From IMG/VR virus record IMGVR_UViG_3300004369_000063, positions 1 through 34,344 of that record: DNA of 34,344 bases; one strand, 5' to 3'. The translations under genes and the position numbers were made by a program. The notes beneath the pieces are model-generated. The model did no database searches and was not told the origin of the DNA. It saw nothing but the letters and a program-made list of their open reading frames with translations. Positions 12,401 to 20,505 of this stretch are shown here, in pieces. Source of the DNA: a virus. The stretch's first letter is position 1. Each line of letters opens with the position of its first letter.

Positions 12401-15400
12401 TCCACAGGAGCATCTGGAGAACTCATTCGCGATATCATTGAAGAGACTTCTTTTGTATTGAGAGCTATTAGTGGTGACTTTGTTGTGGGTCAACCTGTAG
12501 AGTCTACCACTATTGTTCTAAATTTACTGTTAAACAAGAACAGCACTTATACTAAAGATGCTACGTTAGAGTTAGTATTTTTCGACGACCCAACAAATGT
12601 TATTGCTAGTGGCACTATTCTTTCGGGAACTATTGAATCCAACTCGGTTCGTGTCAAAGTAAACAGTGGTGATTTCGGAGATTACCTAGATTATGCAGAA
12701 GGAGAAACTATTCTGAAGAGTAGTGATCTTGCCAATACTACTGGCACAGAAATTGTTGTAATTAATAACTTAAGTTCTGGTGTTACAATTAGTAGTGTTA
12801 ACACCGAAGTTGCTATTGCAGAAACTAGCGGTCGTCACGATTTTGCAGAAGGTGATGTTGTTGATATTCAGATCGATCCCGATGAGGCAACTACAGAAAC
12901 AACATATTATGTTTCTAAAAAGAGATTTCAAGAACTCACACTGATTCCTCGTGTATACAACGGAAAAGTTGATGATACTGGTGTTGGTTCATATACAATG
13001 GTTGGTCTCGGTAGAGACTACGTATCTGGAGAATTTCAAGATGTAGAACTAGTATTGAGCAATTTTACAAATCAAAGAGATGATATTGTAAATGCAAAAG
13101 CAACTGTAACAGTTTCGGATGATAACTTTGATGGTAGTGGTCAGATTACTTCTATTGTTATTACTGATGGTGGTTCTGGGTACAATACCGATGATATTCT
13201 CACAGTCTCTGGAATGGATAAAGTAGATCCAACAGACTTGAATGTGAGCATTGATCCTACAATGGTATACATCAATGAAGAAATAGTTGACCAATATGGC
13301 ATTTTATATTTTGTTGTTGATGCGGCTGATTATGCTGCAGTAGAAGCGGCACTGCCATCCACGGGGAACGTTTTTGTTGATAGTGAGGGATATGAATACA
13401 TTTATGTTGCTGCTGATCCAGACAACAACAGATTCCAATACTTTAACAATACCCCCTACGATCTAACGACAACGGCAACTGTTTTTGGATTTACAATTTT
13501 AGAAATTCAAGAAGAAACAGCAACAGGTGCTCCAGAACCACAATTTAGATTTGATGTTAATGGAACAGAGAATCCTGACTATGAGATTCGTGTTGGATCT
13601 ACATGGTCTATGGATGCTATTCCATCACATCCTGTTTATATTGTCAATTCTGGATATGTAACTGGATTAAAAGATGATGGTGTTGCTCTCAAGATGGAAG
13701 AGTATACCGAAGCAGATGGTGTAACTAATAATGGTGTTTTGATTGGTGAAGGAGATCCCGCAGAAACTATTACATTTATTCCAACTGCTCCAGGTACATA
13801 TTATTATGTTTGTGTATCACACCCAGAGGCTGTTGGTACAATTACTGTTTACCCAGCGCCCAGCACAGCAATTCCACTTGTTTCTGTAAATGCTGTTGGT
13901 CTGGGACTGCAAAGAACAGATATTAAAGTTGATAATGTATTCTCTTTATCAGTAGATGACATGCTGCAGGTTGGCAGTGAAATTATCAAAATTACTGCTA
14001 TTGATAAACCCAATAAGAAACTAACGATAGAAAGGGGTGTAGAGGGAACCACTCCCGTAAATCATTTAGCAGCATCTAAACTGACAACTTATAAACCAAG
14101 GTATAGATTTGTTCCTGGTGATCAAATTTTTGGAACAGATGTCAATGATCCCTATGTGGTTTCTTATGATCCAGAAACACATCTATTGATTGTCAACTAT
14201 GGGTATAATGCAGTCACTCCAAGAGAGTTAACCACTGTATCATCATTTGCTGATCACAGTGCGCCAGAAAAAATTGTTGCTGTATCTAGTGTCGAAGAGC
14301 CTTCTGACAAGTTGTTGTTCTCTCTAGATCAGAATAACTTCGAAACGAATCCAGTTGTTGATATTCAGAAGTATTACTTCTATAAATTTGATACCAGCCA
14401 TCCATCTATGCTTGGTTCTTATCTGGATGTATCTACCAGTGCGAACTACAATGTATTTACTGAAGAGAAAGAAGTAGGTCTAACAGAACCTGGCAATCCA
14501 GGTGCATTTGTTAGAATTCGTCTTGGGTATGGAGCAAATATTGGTGATGTCAAGCGTAAGGAAGTTAACTTCACTACTTATTATTATTTCTTGACAAGTT
14601 CTGATACTGATACTGGTGGATCTTATTTGAGAGTGGTTGATGACCCTCTTGCTGGTGTCAAAAATGTTGTGTTTACAACTGACACCAAGTTTGTATATGG
14701 TGTTGAATCTCCACCACAATATGATGGTACTGGAGATATTAGATACACAGGTAGATCTGTCGGAAAAATCGCTGCTATCTCTTTGTCTAACCTCGGAGAG
14801 AATTACGAATCACTACCAACAATTAAAGGCGTAGTTCCTGCTGTTGGATATAGAGCCGAAGTAAAAGCAGTTAGAGACGCATCAACAAACTCTATTACAT
14901 CCGTTAATATTGAGTTTGCTGGTCAACAGTATTCCAAACCACAGGCCGTTGTAGCTTCTGGTGATGGGACTGGTTTGGAATTGGAGGTTCAAGAAGATGG
15001 TGGTATTATCACTGCTGTTAAAGTTGTAAATCCTGGTAGAAACTATCTAACCACACCTATTATTGATATCATTGAGACTGATAATAAGTTATTCTTTAAA
15101 TCTAATGATATCGGTATTCCTACTGGTGTTGAGTTTATTAATTACGGGTCGTTCTACCATACAGACGAATCTATCAAGTCTAAATATGAATCTCCAAAAG
15201 TATTTGTTGTTTCTAACTTTAAGAGAAATGCATTTTCTGATGGCGAAAGAATAGAGCAAAAGATTAATGGTGTAGTTTCTGCTACTGGTAGAGTTGCTTC
15301 TGGTGGATGGAAGAACGGGTCTAATATTTTGAGGTTGACAGATATTAATGGTGTATTTGATATTAATTACCCAATTTATGGTTTAGCAAAAGGAAACACT

Positions 15401-18400
15401 GCTAGCATCAATTCCATTCTTTCCAGCGAATTTACTCCTTCTGTTAGTACAAGAATTAAAACTCTAGGCAAATTTAATTCTGATAGAGGAAAAGTAAGTT
15501 CTGCAAATCAGAGAGTTACCGATTCTTTCTTCTATCAGGATTATTCATATGTTGTTAGAAGTAGAACACCTATTAATGACTGGAGAAATGCTGTAAGGGA
15601 TACTACACACCCAGCAGGTTTCAAAATGTTTGGTGAAGTTTACTTGGAGAGTGAAGCTTCTACTGCAATGAATGCTGATCAACCAGTTTCACAGAAATTA
15701 ACTTCTTATTTAATTTTACCATCTTCAGCAATTTCTAGTTTTGCTACAAGAAGAAGTATCACCACTTCAGTTGTAAAAGTTGAAGATTCTAGAGTGGTTA
15801 GAGGAAGAGGTTCTGCTGCGGTTGATTCTTTTGATGAAAGTTTAACCAGGGTCAGAGAAATTGAATTATCTCCAGCATTTGATGGAAGATATGATCCTTC
15901 AACTGGTTTGAAAATTGGAAACAGAACATTTACCATTAAAGATAAAGCTACGGGAACTGCATTTACCCCCCATAATGCAGAATCAATTATGGTTCTGTTA
16001 GATGGAGTTGCTCAAAATCCTGGTTATTCATATAAGGTAAACGGCAATCAAATTACATTTTATGAAGCACCTCTCGGCAAGAGGCAAGAAAATGTTGATG
16101 GAGAGATTATTGATGTCCCAGCACAACAATATTACATTAGAGGTTTTGAGTTTAGGAATGCAACTGATAATAATCGCTACATCAGAAAACTGAAAGATAT
16201 CAAGAATAATTTTGATGGAAGAACACGTATTTTTGATTTGTTCTATGAGGATGGTTCTATAGTTAAGTCAGATAAAAATGAGAATTTTTTGGTTTATTTA
16301 AATGCGGTTCTGCAGCAAGGATCTTACGAAATTCGTAGATTCACAAGTGCGGCTAAAACAGACCAAATTGTATTTTCAAAAGCACCCAAAAATTGGAAAG
16401 ATCTTTATGAGGGGGTTCCAGATCAACTTCAGAATGAAGAATACTTCTTTGCATATTCCGTTGGATCTTACGAAAGACTTCACATTAATGAAAAGTTGAT
16501 TCCATTCAACACAAAAACAAATTCATACCAAGTTCTTGACGTTGATAATAGAGTTAAGAATTTTGATACTCCACTATATGCTTATGTATTTGTTGATGGT
16601 GTTTTACAGAGAGATGGTATTTCTTACAATATTAATGGACCATCCATTACTTTTAGACAACCGCTTGGATTTGCAGAGCAGGGTGATAGAACATATACAA
16701 ATGCCCAAGTAGATATTCTATACTTCTACGGAAAAGATTATGCTCCAACAATTACTCTATTTGATTTCGAAGATGATACGTATTTCAATAGAACTGATGT
16801 TACTATAACTGGAAATAGAGAAGCGTTTGATTCTTGGTACAAACAAAACACAACTTATAAAACAGTTGCATATCAAATTGTAAATGGTGTTCAAAGGGTA
16901 TGGGGAGAAGTAGTCGATATTGGATTATCGAATGGTAATGATTGGCAATTAGCATTGAGATCACAAAACGTAGATGCTGTTGACGGAGAAGACGTTTACT
17001 TCACTAGAAAAGATCCTAGTGGTGGGCAAGACACTATAACGTTGACTTTTGATGCATTTACTTTTGATTATCTAACATCATCTATTACTGGTGAAAGAAT
17101 TTTAAATCGAGTCGAAAGTAATTACATTCCATTTACTTTTGGTCAGGACTTGACGGATAATTATGAATATCGTGGTTTTGTAATTAGAGAGCATCCTAAC
17201 CTACGAGTTGGTGATAAGATTCAAATTGATGGCGAAAGCGAAATGAGAGAGGTATTCAGTGTTCCTCTCTACGCAAGCTCAAAAGAATATCGCCCTGGAA
17301 AACAAGTATCTAACTCATATTACGCAACTATTAATGTTAGTGCATATAATAAAGATACATTTGGTGAAGGATTGGCAGTTACCGCCAATATAGAGAATGG
17401 CGTTGTAACCAGTCTTAATTGGAACAAAAGAGACTTGGATCAATATTTTAACAATGGTATTCTTCTTAATCCAACGGCTTATCAGTATTACACACCACCA
17501 GTTCTAAACTTTGTTCCCGTTGATAATTCTGGTGGTGGCGCTAAAGCCGAAGTTGTGGTGTATGGTGGTCAAGTTATTGATCTGAAGTTGATTGATGGTG
17601 GATCTGGTTACACTAAAGCACCAAGAGTTGTTGTTGCGAGAGGATACAATATTCTACGTAGTAATAACTATGCAGAATCATCGTTCTTGTTACAAAGATC
17701 TGCTGCTCCTGGTGAAGTCAAAGGTCCAAAAATGGTATCAATCATTTCTGGTATTCCATTGTCGTATCGTAACTTGATTGAGCATACCACAACTATGATT
17801 TCTCCAACACCCCATGATTTCAAAGAAATCTTGGTTTGTATTGTTACTCCAGAACCAGGAGTGGTTGATATCAAAGATACTACCTTCTGGAGAAAAGGTG
17901 TTATTGAAAGATTTGCTACTAATAATAATCTATCTCATAATGAAACTCTAATTGAAAGAGACTATTTCAAGGATCTCTCTTTTGCATATGTAACTACATC
18001 ATATCCTGTTACAAAGTATTATCAAACTGGCGTACTGGACATGCATGTAATGCCTATGGGTGATACATCACATCATTTCACTCATGGTATCGCTGGTCCT
18101 TCAGTAAAAGACTTTGTTGATTCTCTCTTCATTGATACTGGATTTGTAAGTGTTTCTGGATTCTCTCTAGAGCAACTAGAATTCTACTTCAATAATGAGT
18201 TCGAAACTGTTGATGAGTGGATGCAAGAGTATGACCGTACAGATACTAGAATCACTTCTACTGGTCGTGAGTTGAATTTTGGTTTACCATCGATGCAAGA
18301 ACTTGCATCTTATTTGGATGCAGATTTATTAATTAACGCCACTACTGCCTACATTCCAGATACTACCAACTTCCCACCATCAGGTAAGTTACTGTTAGGT

Positions 18401-18535
18401 AAAGAAATTATATCTTATTCTAACAAACTTTCTGATCGTTTTACTGGCATCACTAGAGGTGTTGACGGAACAACCGAAGTCGATCACTTTGCTGGTGATA
18501 TTTTGAGGACTATCGGTAATGCTACAACTTCTTAA
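9419..18535 (+). CDS. Giant baseplate/fibre protein, 3038 aa
   Basis: It occupies the gp7 position in the wedge operon but is about three times as long as T4 gp7 (1032 aa). The N-terminus (MNTQISSLIEDQLPGFIVAQ) is typical of the large cyanophage protein in this slot. Seen in order: an IGDE...RGVSGTT module (about 77-135), a second copy (322-377), GSGY-type beta modules (near 557, 625, 1248, 1790, 1831, 1870, 2725), a YHYH-like domain (755-870, with HSPILGFAYDGNPIYG), a cupredoxin-like domain (about 1375-1485), and further IGxE modules at 1501-1559 and 2971-3031. No transmembrane segment or frameshift is apparent. It is probably a wedge protein grown by insertion of beta domains, forming peripheral baseplate or short-fibre structures. 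Exact homology to gp7 is uncertain. Confidence 0.8.
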   Translation: MNTQISSLIEDQLPGFIVAQYENFQKVLENYYEHLESPGNPLDIITNLTTYHDIDNYEKNLLQERTTLSTYLNSTATTIIVEDASSFPERNGYIKIGDEICFYKERTQTEFLEVSRGVSGTTELGDLYSSSKFVSTESASHQSGVSVDNLSNLFLYAIVKSFEKQYLESFPQDYLKENVDKRTLIKNISNFYKVKGTDKSIRFIFNTIVSKSADDVPTTYFPKNSTLKASTSDWDSQFAVQAEILSGDINWLTGQTIVQQGDNNVALDYASASVENFYSVDSDDGKQLYNLIVNPTSVNSDFVVPQKTVLTRSIAPALTTGDTITVDSTFGWSDSNGVIVINGEVIKYEGKNARQFVIKKRGTITRTHGVGDLVTSYSTAKAVTPDGVVTLLIYGILNNLSVGSVSPYSMIGDKITASKPGFESSDPIIYDQSSNNYRWKINTTGSSPSVPSDPATGLSLQPVLADVGAIYEDDDLYYVATSSYPSTSILTGTVSDSLSDPELLKLIPKQISTTTEVYKTPRRDIGVFVDGTVAFGYKSEDLIEYGPITGFTITSRGSGYQKPPFVLINGEPGKAGAVLSGDTVTAISATTTENFVTPPTVEIVSGRNAVLSAVVTSGEISSIRIVSPGEYYSAPPIIQISDRNGRGRFAEYVAELTSEGQIADVVKVAGGKFYTQENVVVTVIPDANSNPASATAQIKEWVKNRHFGATLDTNGGLVVQSDNKEKNYYGVISNPRRLRNRLNDNLVGLLLTETAASKVHSPILGFAYDGNPIYGPYAFSNPLDSTSSVVRMESGYSLKNTRTNGPVDAPYAMGTFIDDYEWTPTVDTGKTRLDINNGRFCVTPEYPNGVYAYFTTIDAAGTPVFPYILGDNFYSLPVKSNYQSDVTQIAIPKNAKRLFIPGTLKNGKSEIAFVNSVSRGSVSGVTVEDSQPTFTIGSKIYVDDSGTGGFGAAGVVSSTFGKPVTSLESRETKASSLTSVQPLYSFAGDIITQPSTGASGELIRDIIEETSFVLRAISGDFVVGQPVESTTIVLNLLLNKNSTYTKDATLELVFFDDPTNVIASGTILSGTIESNSVRVKVNSGDFGDYLDYAEGETILKSSDLANTTGTEIVVINNLSSGVTISSVNTEVAIAETSGRHDFAEGDVVDIQIDPDEATTETTYYVSKKRFQELTLIPRVYNGKVDDTGVGSYTMVGLGRDYVSGEFQDVELVLSNFTNQRDDIVNAKATVTVSDDNFDGSGQITSIVITDGGSGYNTDDILTVSGMDKVDPTDLNVSIDPTMVYINEEIVDQYGILYFVVDAADYAAVEAALPSTGNVFVDSEGYEYIYVAADPDNNRFQYFNNTPYDLTTTATVFGFTILEIQEETATGAPEPQFRFDVNGTENPDYEIRVGSTWSMDAIPSHPVYIVNSGYVTGLKDDGVALKMEEYTEADGVTNNGVLIGEGDPAETITFIPTAPGTYYYVCVSHPEAVGTITVYPAPSTAIPLVSVNAVGLGLQRTDIKVDNVFSLSVDDMLQVGSEIIKITAIDKPNKKLTIERGVEGTTPVNHLAASKLTTYKPRYRFVPGDQIFGTDVNDPYVVSYDPETHLLIVNYGYNAVTPRELTTVSSFADHSAPEKIVAVSSVEEPSDKLLFSLDQNNFETNPVVDIQKYYFYKFDTSHPSMLGSYLDVSTSANYNVFTEEKEVGLTEPGNPGAFVRIRLGYGANIGDVKRKEVNFTTYYYFLTSSDTDTGGSYLRVVDDPLAGVKNVVFTTDTKFVYGVESPPQYDGTGDIRYTGRSVGKIAAISLSNLGENYESLPTIKGVVPAVGYRAEVKAVRDASTNSITSVNIEFAGQQYSKPQAVVASGDGTGLELEVQEDGGIITAVKVVNPGRNYLTTPIIDIIETDNKLFFKSNDIGIPTGVEFINYGSFYHTDESIKSKYESPKVFVVSNFKRNAFSDGERIEQKINGVVSATGRVASGGWKNGSNILRLTDINGVFDINYPIYGLAKGNTASINSILSSEFTPSVSTRIKTLGKFNSDRGKVSSANQRVTDSFFYQDYSYVVRSRTPINDWRNAVRDTTHPAGFKMFGEVYLESEASTAMNADQPVSQKLTSYLILPSSAISSFATRRSITTSVVKVEDSRVVRGRGSAAVDSFDESLTRVREIELSPAFDGRYDPSTGLKIGNRTFTIKDKATGTAFTPHNAESIMVLLDGVAQNPGYSYKVNGNQITFYEAPLGKRQENVDGEIIDVPAQQYYIRGFEFRNATDNNRYIRKLKDIKNNFDGRTRIFDLFYEDGSIVKSDKNENFLVYLNAVLQQGSYEIRRFTSAAKTDQIVFSKAPKNWKDLYEGVPDQLQNEEYFFAYSVGSYERLHINEKLIPFNTKTNSYQVLDVDNRVKNFDTPLYAYVFVDGVLQRDGISYNINGPSITFRQPLGFAEQGDRTYTNAQVDILYFYGKDYAPTITLFDFEDDTYFNRTDVTITGNREAFDSWYKQNTTYKTVAYQIVNGVQRVWGEVVDIGLSNGNDWQLALRSQNVDAVDGEDVYFTRKDPSGGQDTITLTFDAFTFDYLTSSITGERILNRVESNYIPFTFGQDLTDNYEYRGFVIREHPNLRVGDKIQIDGESEMREVFSVPLYASSKEYRPGKQVSNSYYATINVSAYNKDTFGEGLAVTANIENGVVTSLNWNKRDLDQYFNNGILLNPTAYQYYTPPVLNFVPVDNSGGGAKAEVVVYGGQVIDLKLIDGGSGYTKAPRVVVARGYNILRSNNYAESSFLLQRSAAPGEVKGPKMVSIISGIPLSYRNLIEHTTTMISPTPHDFKEILVCIVTPEPGVVDIKDTTFWRKGVIERFATNNNLSHNETLIERDYFKDLSFAYVTTSYPVTKYYQTGVLDMHVMPMGDTSHHFTHGIAGPSVKDFVDSLFIDTGFVSVSGFSLEQLEFYFNNEFETVDEWMQEYDRTDTRITSTGRELNFGLPSMQELASYLDADLLINATTAYIPDTTNFPPSGKLLLGKEIISYSNKLSDRFTGITRGVDGTTEVDHFAGDILRTIGNATTS

Positions 18536-18543
18536 AGTAGCAG

Positions 18544-18557
18544 TATAAATATAAATA
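18544..18557 (+). promoter_or_regulatory. Two overlapping late promoters
   Basis: TATAAATATAAATA contains two overlapping perfect TATAAATA octamers (18544-18551 and 18550-18557), 31-45 nt before the gp8-like gene and just after the giant gene. Confidence 0.75.
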
Positions 18558-18588
18558 ACACAGAAATCCAACCCGTACCTTTTTTTCA

Positions 18589-20466
18589 ATGGCTGCTATC
18601 ATCTCGGAAAAATTTAGAATTTTTAATGCGAAGCAGTTCCTAGAGTCTCTGTCAGAGGGTTCTAGTGATACTGGCAGTGAAAGAAGTAGAATGTACTTCT
18701 TTGTAGGTAGACCCCAAGCATGGGAATCGTACCTAGAAATCTCATCAGTAGACGGTGCTGACAGTTTTGCTGTTGGTGACGGTGTATATGTAGGTGCTTC
18801 TTGGGCAGCTGCTACATTCAAAGCAACTGTAACCGAAGTTCTAGACAACGCACTTCTCCTTAATAGCGTTGGACCTCTAGTTACTGATGCTCCTGCTCTT
18901 GGATCTACGTTAACGGGTTACAACCAGAGCACGAGCGCAAATAAACTTGTATCAGCAACCACGGGTGTTTATAGATTCTCTACCGAGAACATTCCTCCTG
19001 TACCACTTGATAACCAGACCGAGAAGTTTGATATCTACGATGATATCATTGCAGCAAAAAGAATTACTAGTTCTTACGCAAGACACGTCATCAGGCGTTA
19101 TAACTGGGATTTGATTAACAATCCCAAGTTTGACATGTATAAGCCTGATTACTTTGCTACCCCCACAGGTGGTGGTCAGATTGGTAAGTCAACTGCTACG
19201 GGTGCTACCTCTTTAGCAAATGCGAAGTTCTACATCATGAACCAGCAATATGAGGTATTCAAATGCATTTATAATGGAGAAAGTGAGGATGCGCCAACTG
19301 GTGTAAATATTGCTCATGAACCAAAGACTAATCCACAACCTGGACTTGGTTCATATAGTGGTGGCATTTTCACTGCTCCTGATAATTCTTATATCTGGAA
19401 GTACATGTACACCATCCCAACTGATGATGTGCTGGCATTCCTCTCCACAGACTTTATGCCCATCAATGCTGCTGGAGAAGCAACAAGAACTGCAACAGAA
19501 GCATCTGCTGTAAATGGCGCTGTACACGTTTCTCTTGTACCAAACAAAGGAACCCTATCAGCTCCAGTCGCAGGCACCTTCTACGCTCCTGTAGTGGGTG
19601 ATGGTACAGGTGCAGTTGCACAACTTACTATTGCTGGTGGAGAAGTTACAGCTGTATCTATGGTTCAAGCTGGTTCTGGCTATACATATGGATCTATTCC
19701 ATTCGTAACTGGTGTTCCTCTTGGAACTAATGGAAGCACAGAAGCAATTGGTCTTTTTGCCGATGCTGGATTAACAGTTTCAGAAGCAGTCACTGCAACT
19801 GATACCCCCTCGATTGAACCAGTTCTTTCTCCACAAGGTGGTCATGGATCTGATTTCGAGATGGAGCTTAACTCCAAGAGAGTTATGACCAACATCCGTC
19901 TTACCTTCATCGAGAACGCTGGAGATTTCCCTGTAGACAATGACTTCCGTCGTATTGGTATCATCAAGGATCCATATGAGTTTGGAACCACAGATTTTGC
20001 CACTGCGGACACTCTGAATGGTCTTAAAGCAATCAAGATCCAAAATGCAACTGGTGATTACATCCCCGATGAGTTAATTTCTCAAACTGTTGCTGGTGGT
20101 ACTGCATATGGCACAGTTGTATCCTGGACACTAGATGCTGGATCCCCCACCCCAACACCTTCAACTCCTGGTAGTGGTGTTCTTAAGTATATCCAGACTC
20201 CTACAAACCACACAGACACTGGTGTTGTAAGAGCATTTGAAAGTGATGCAGCAAATGCAGTCACAGGATCTCAATCTGGATCTGCAGGTAATGTAGAGGT
20301 AGGACTTGCTAATGGAACCGAGCTTGTAGGTTCTATTTTCAATGCAGGAATTGCAAATCCTGAAATCGAAAATAACTCTGGAGATCTCGTATACATAGAG
20401 AACAGAAGACTAATTACCAGAGCAGCAGACCAAATTGAGGATATCAAATTAGTCATCGAGTTCTGA
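18589..20466 (+). CDS. 8: Baseplate wedge subunit gp8-like
   Basis: A 625-aa protein beginning MAAIISEKFRIFNAKQFLES. The N-terminal region (FFVGRPQAWE, YDDIIAAKRITSSYARHVIR, RRYNWDLINNPKFDMYKPDY) matches what I know of cyanophage gp8 proteins; gp8 is the wedge subunit joining gp7 and gp10 in T4. It is longer than T4 gp8 (334 aa): the C-terminal half adds a GSGY beta module (MVQAGSGYTYGS) and linker regions such as SPTPTPSTPGSG, a flexible Pro/Ser-rich link. It has its own tandem late promoter. The name rests on family resemblance and gene order. Confidence 0.75.
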   Translation: MAAIISEKFRIFNAKQFLESLSEGSSDTGSERSRMYFFVGRPQAWESYLEISSVDGADSFAVGDGVYVGASWAAATFKATVTEVLDNALLLNSVGPLVTDAPALGSTLTGYNQSTSANKLVSATTGVYRFSTENIPPVPLDNQTEKFDIYDDIIAAKRITSSYARHVIRRYNWDLINNPKFDMYKPDYFATPTGGGQIGKSTATGATSLANAKFYIMNQQYEVFKCIYNGESEDAPTGVNIAHEPKTNPQPGLGSYSGGIFTAPDNSYIWKYMYTIPTDDVLAFLSTDFMPINAAGEATRTATEASAVNGAVHVSLVPNKGTLSAPVAGTFYAPVVGDGTGAVAQLTIAGGEVTAVSMVQAGSGYTYGSIPFVTGVPLGTNGSTEAIGLFADAGLTVSEAVTATDTPSIEPVLSPQGGHGSDFEMELNSKRVMTNIRLTFIENAGDFPVDNDFRRIGIIKDPYEFGTTDFATADTLNGLKAIKIQNATGDYIPDELISQTVAGGTAYGTVVSWTLDAGSPTPTPSTPGSGVLKYIQTPTNHTDTGVVRAFESDAANAVTGSQSGSAGNVEVGLANGTELVGSIFNAGIANPEIENNSGDLVYIENRRLITRAADQIEDIKLVIEF

Positions 20467-20505
20467 TTTATTATATTTTTCAAAACCAGACGGTAGTATA
20501 TTACA

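Noticed and set aside
13540-13860. A phage-coded plastocyanin (photosynthesis helper gene)
   Set aside because: The cupredoxin-like segment is inside a 3038-aa structural protein, lacks the axial Met and has no separate start, so it is not a free electron carrier.
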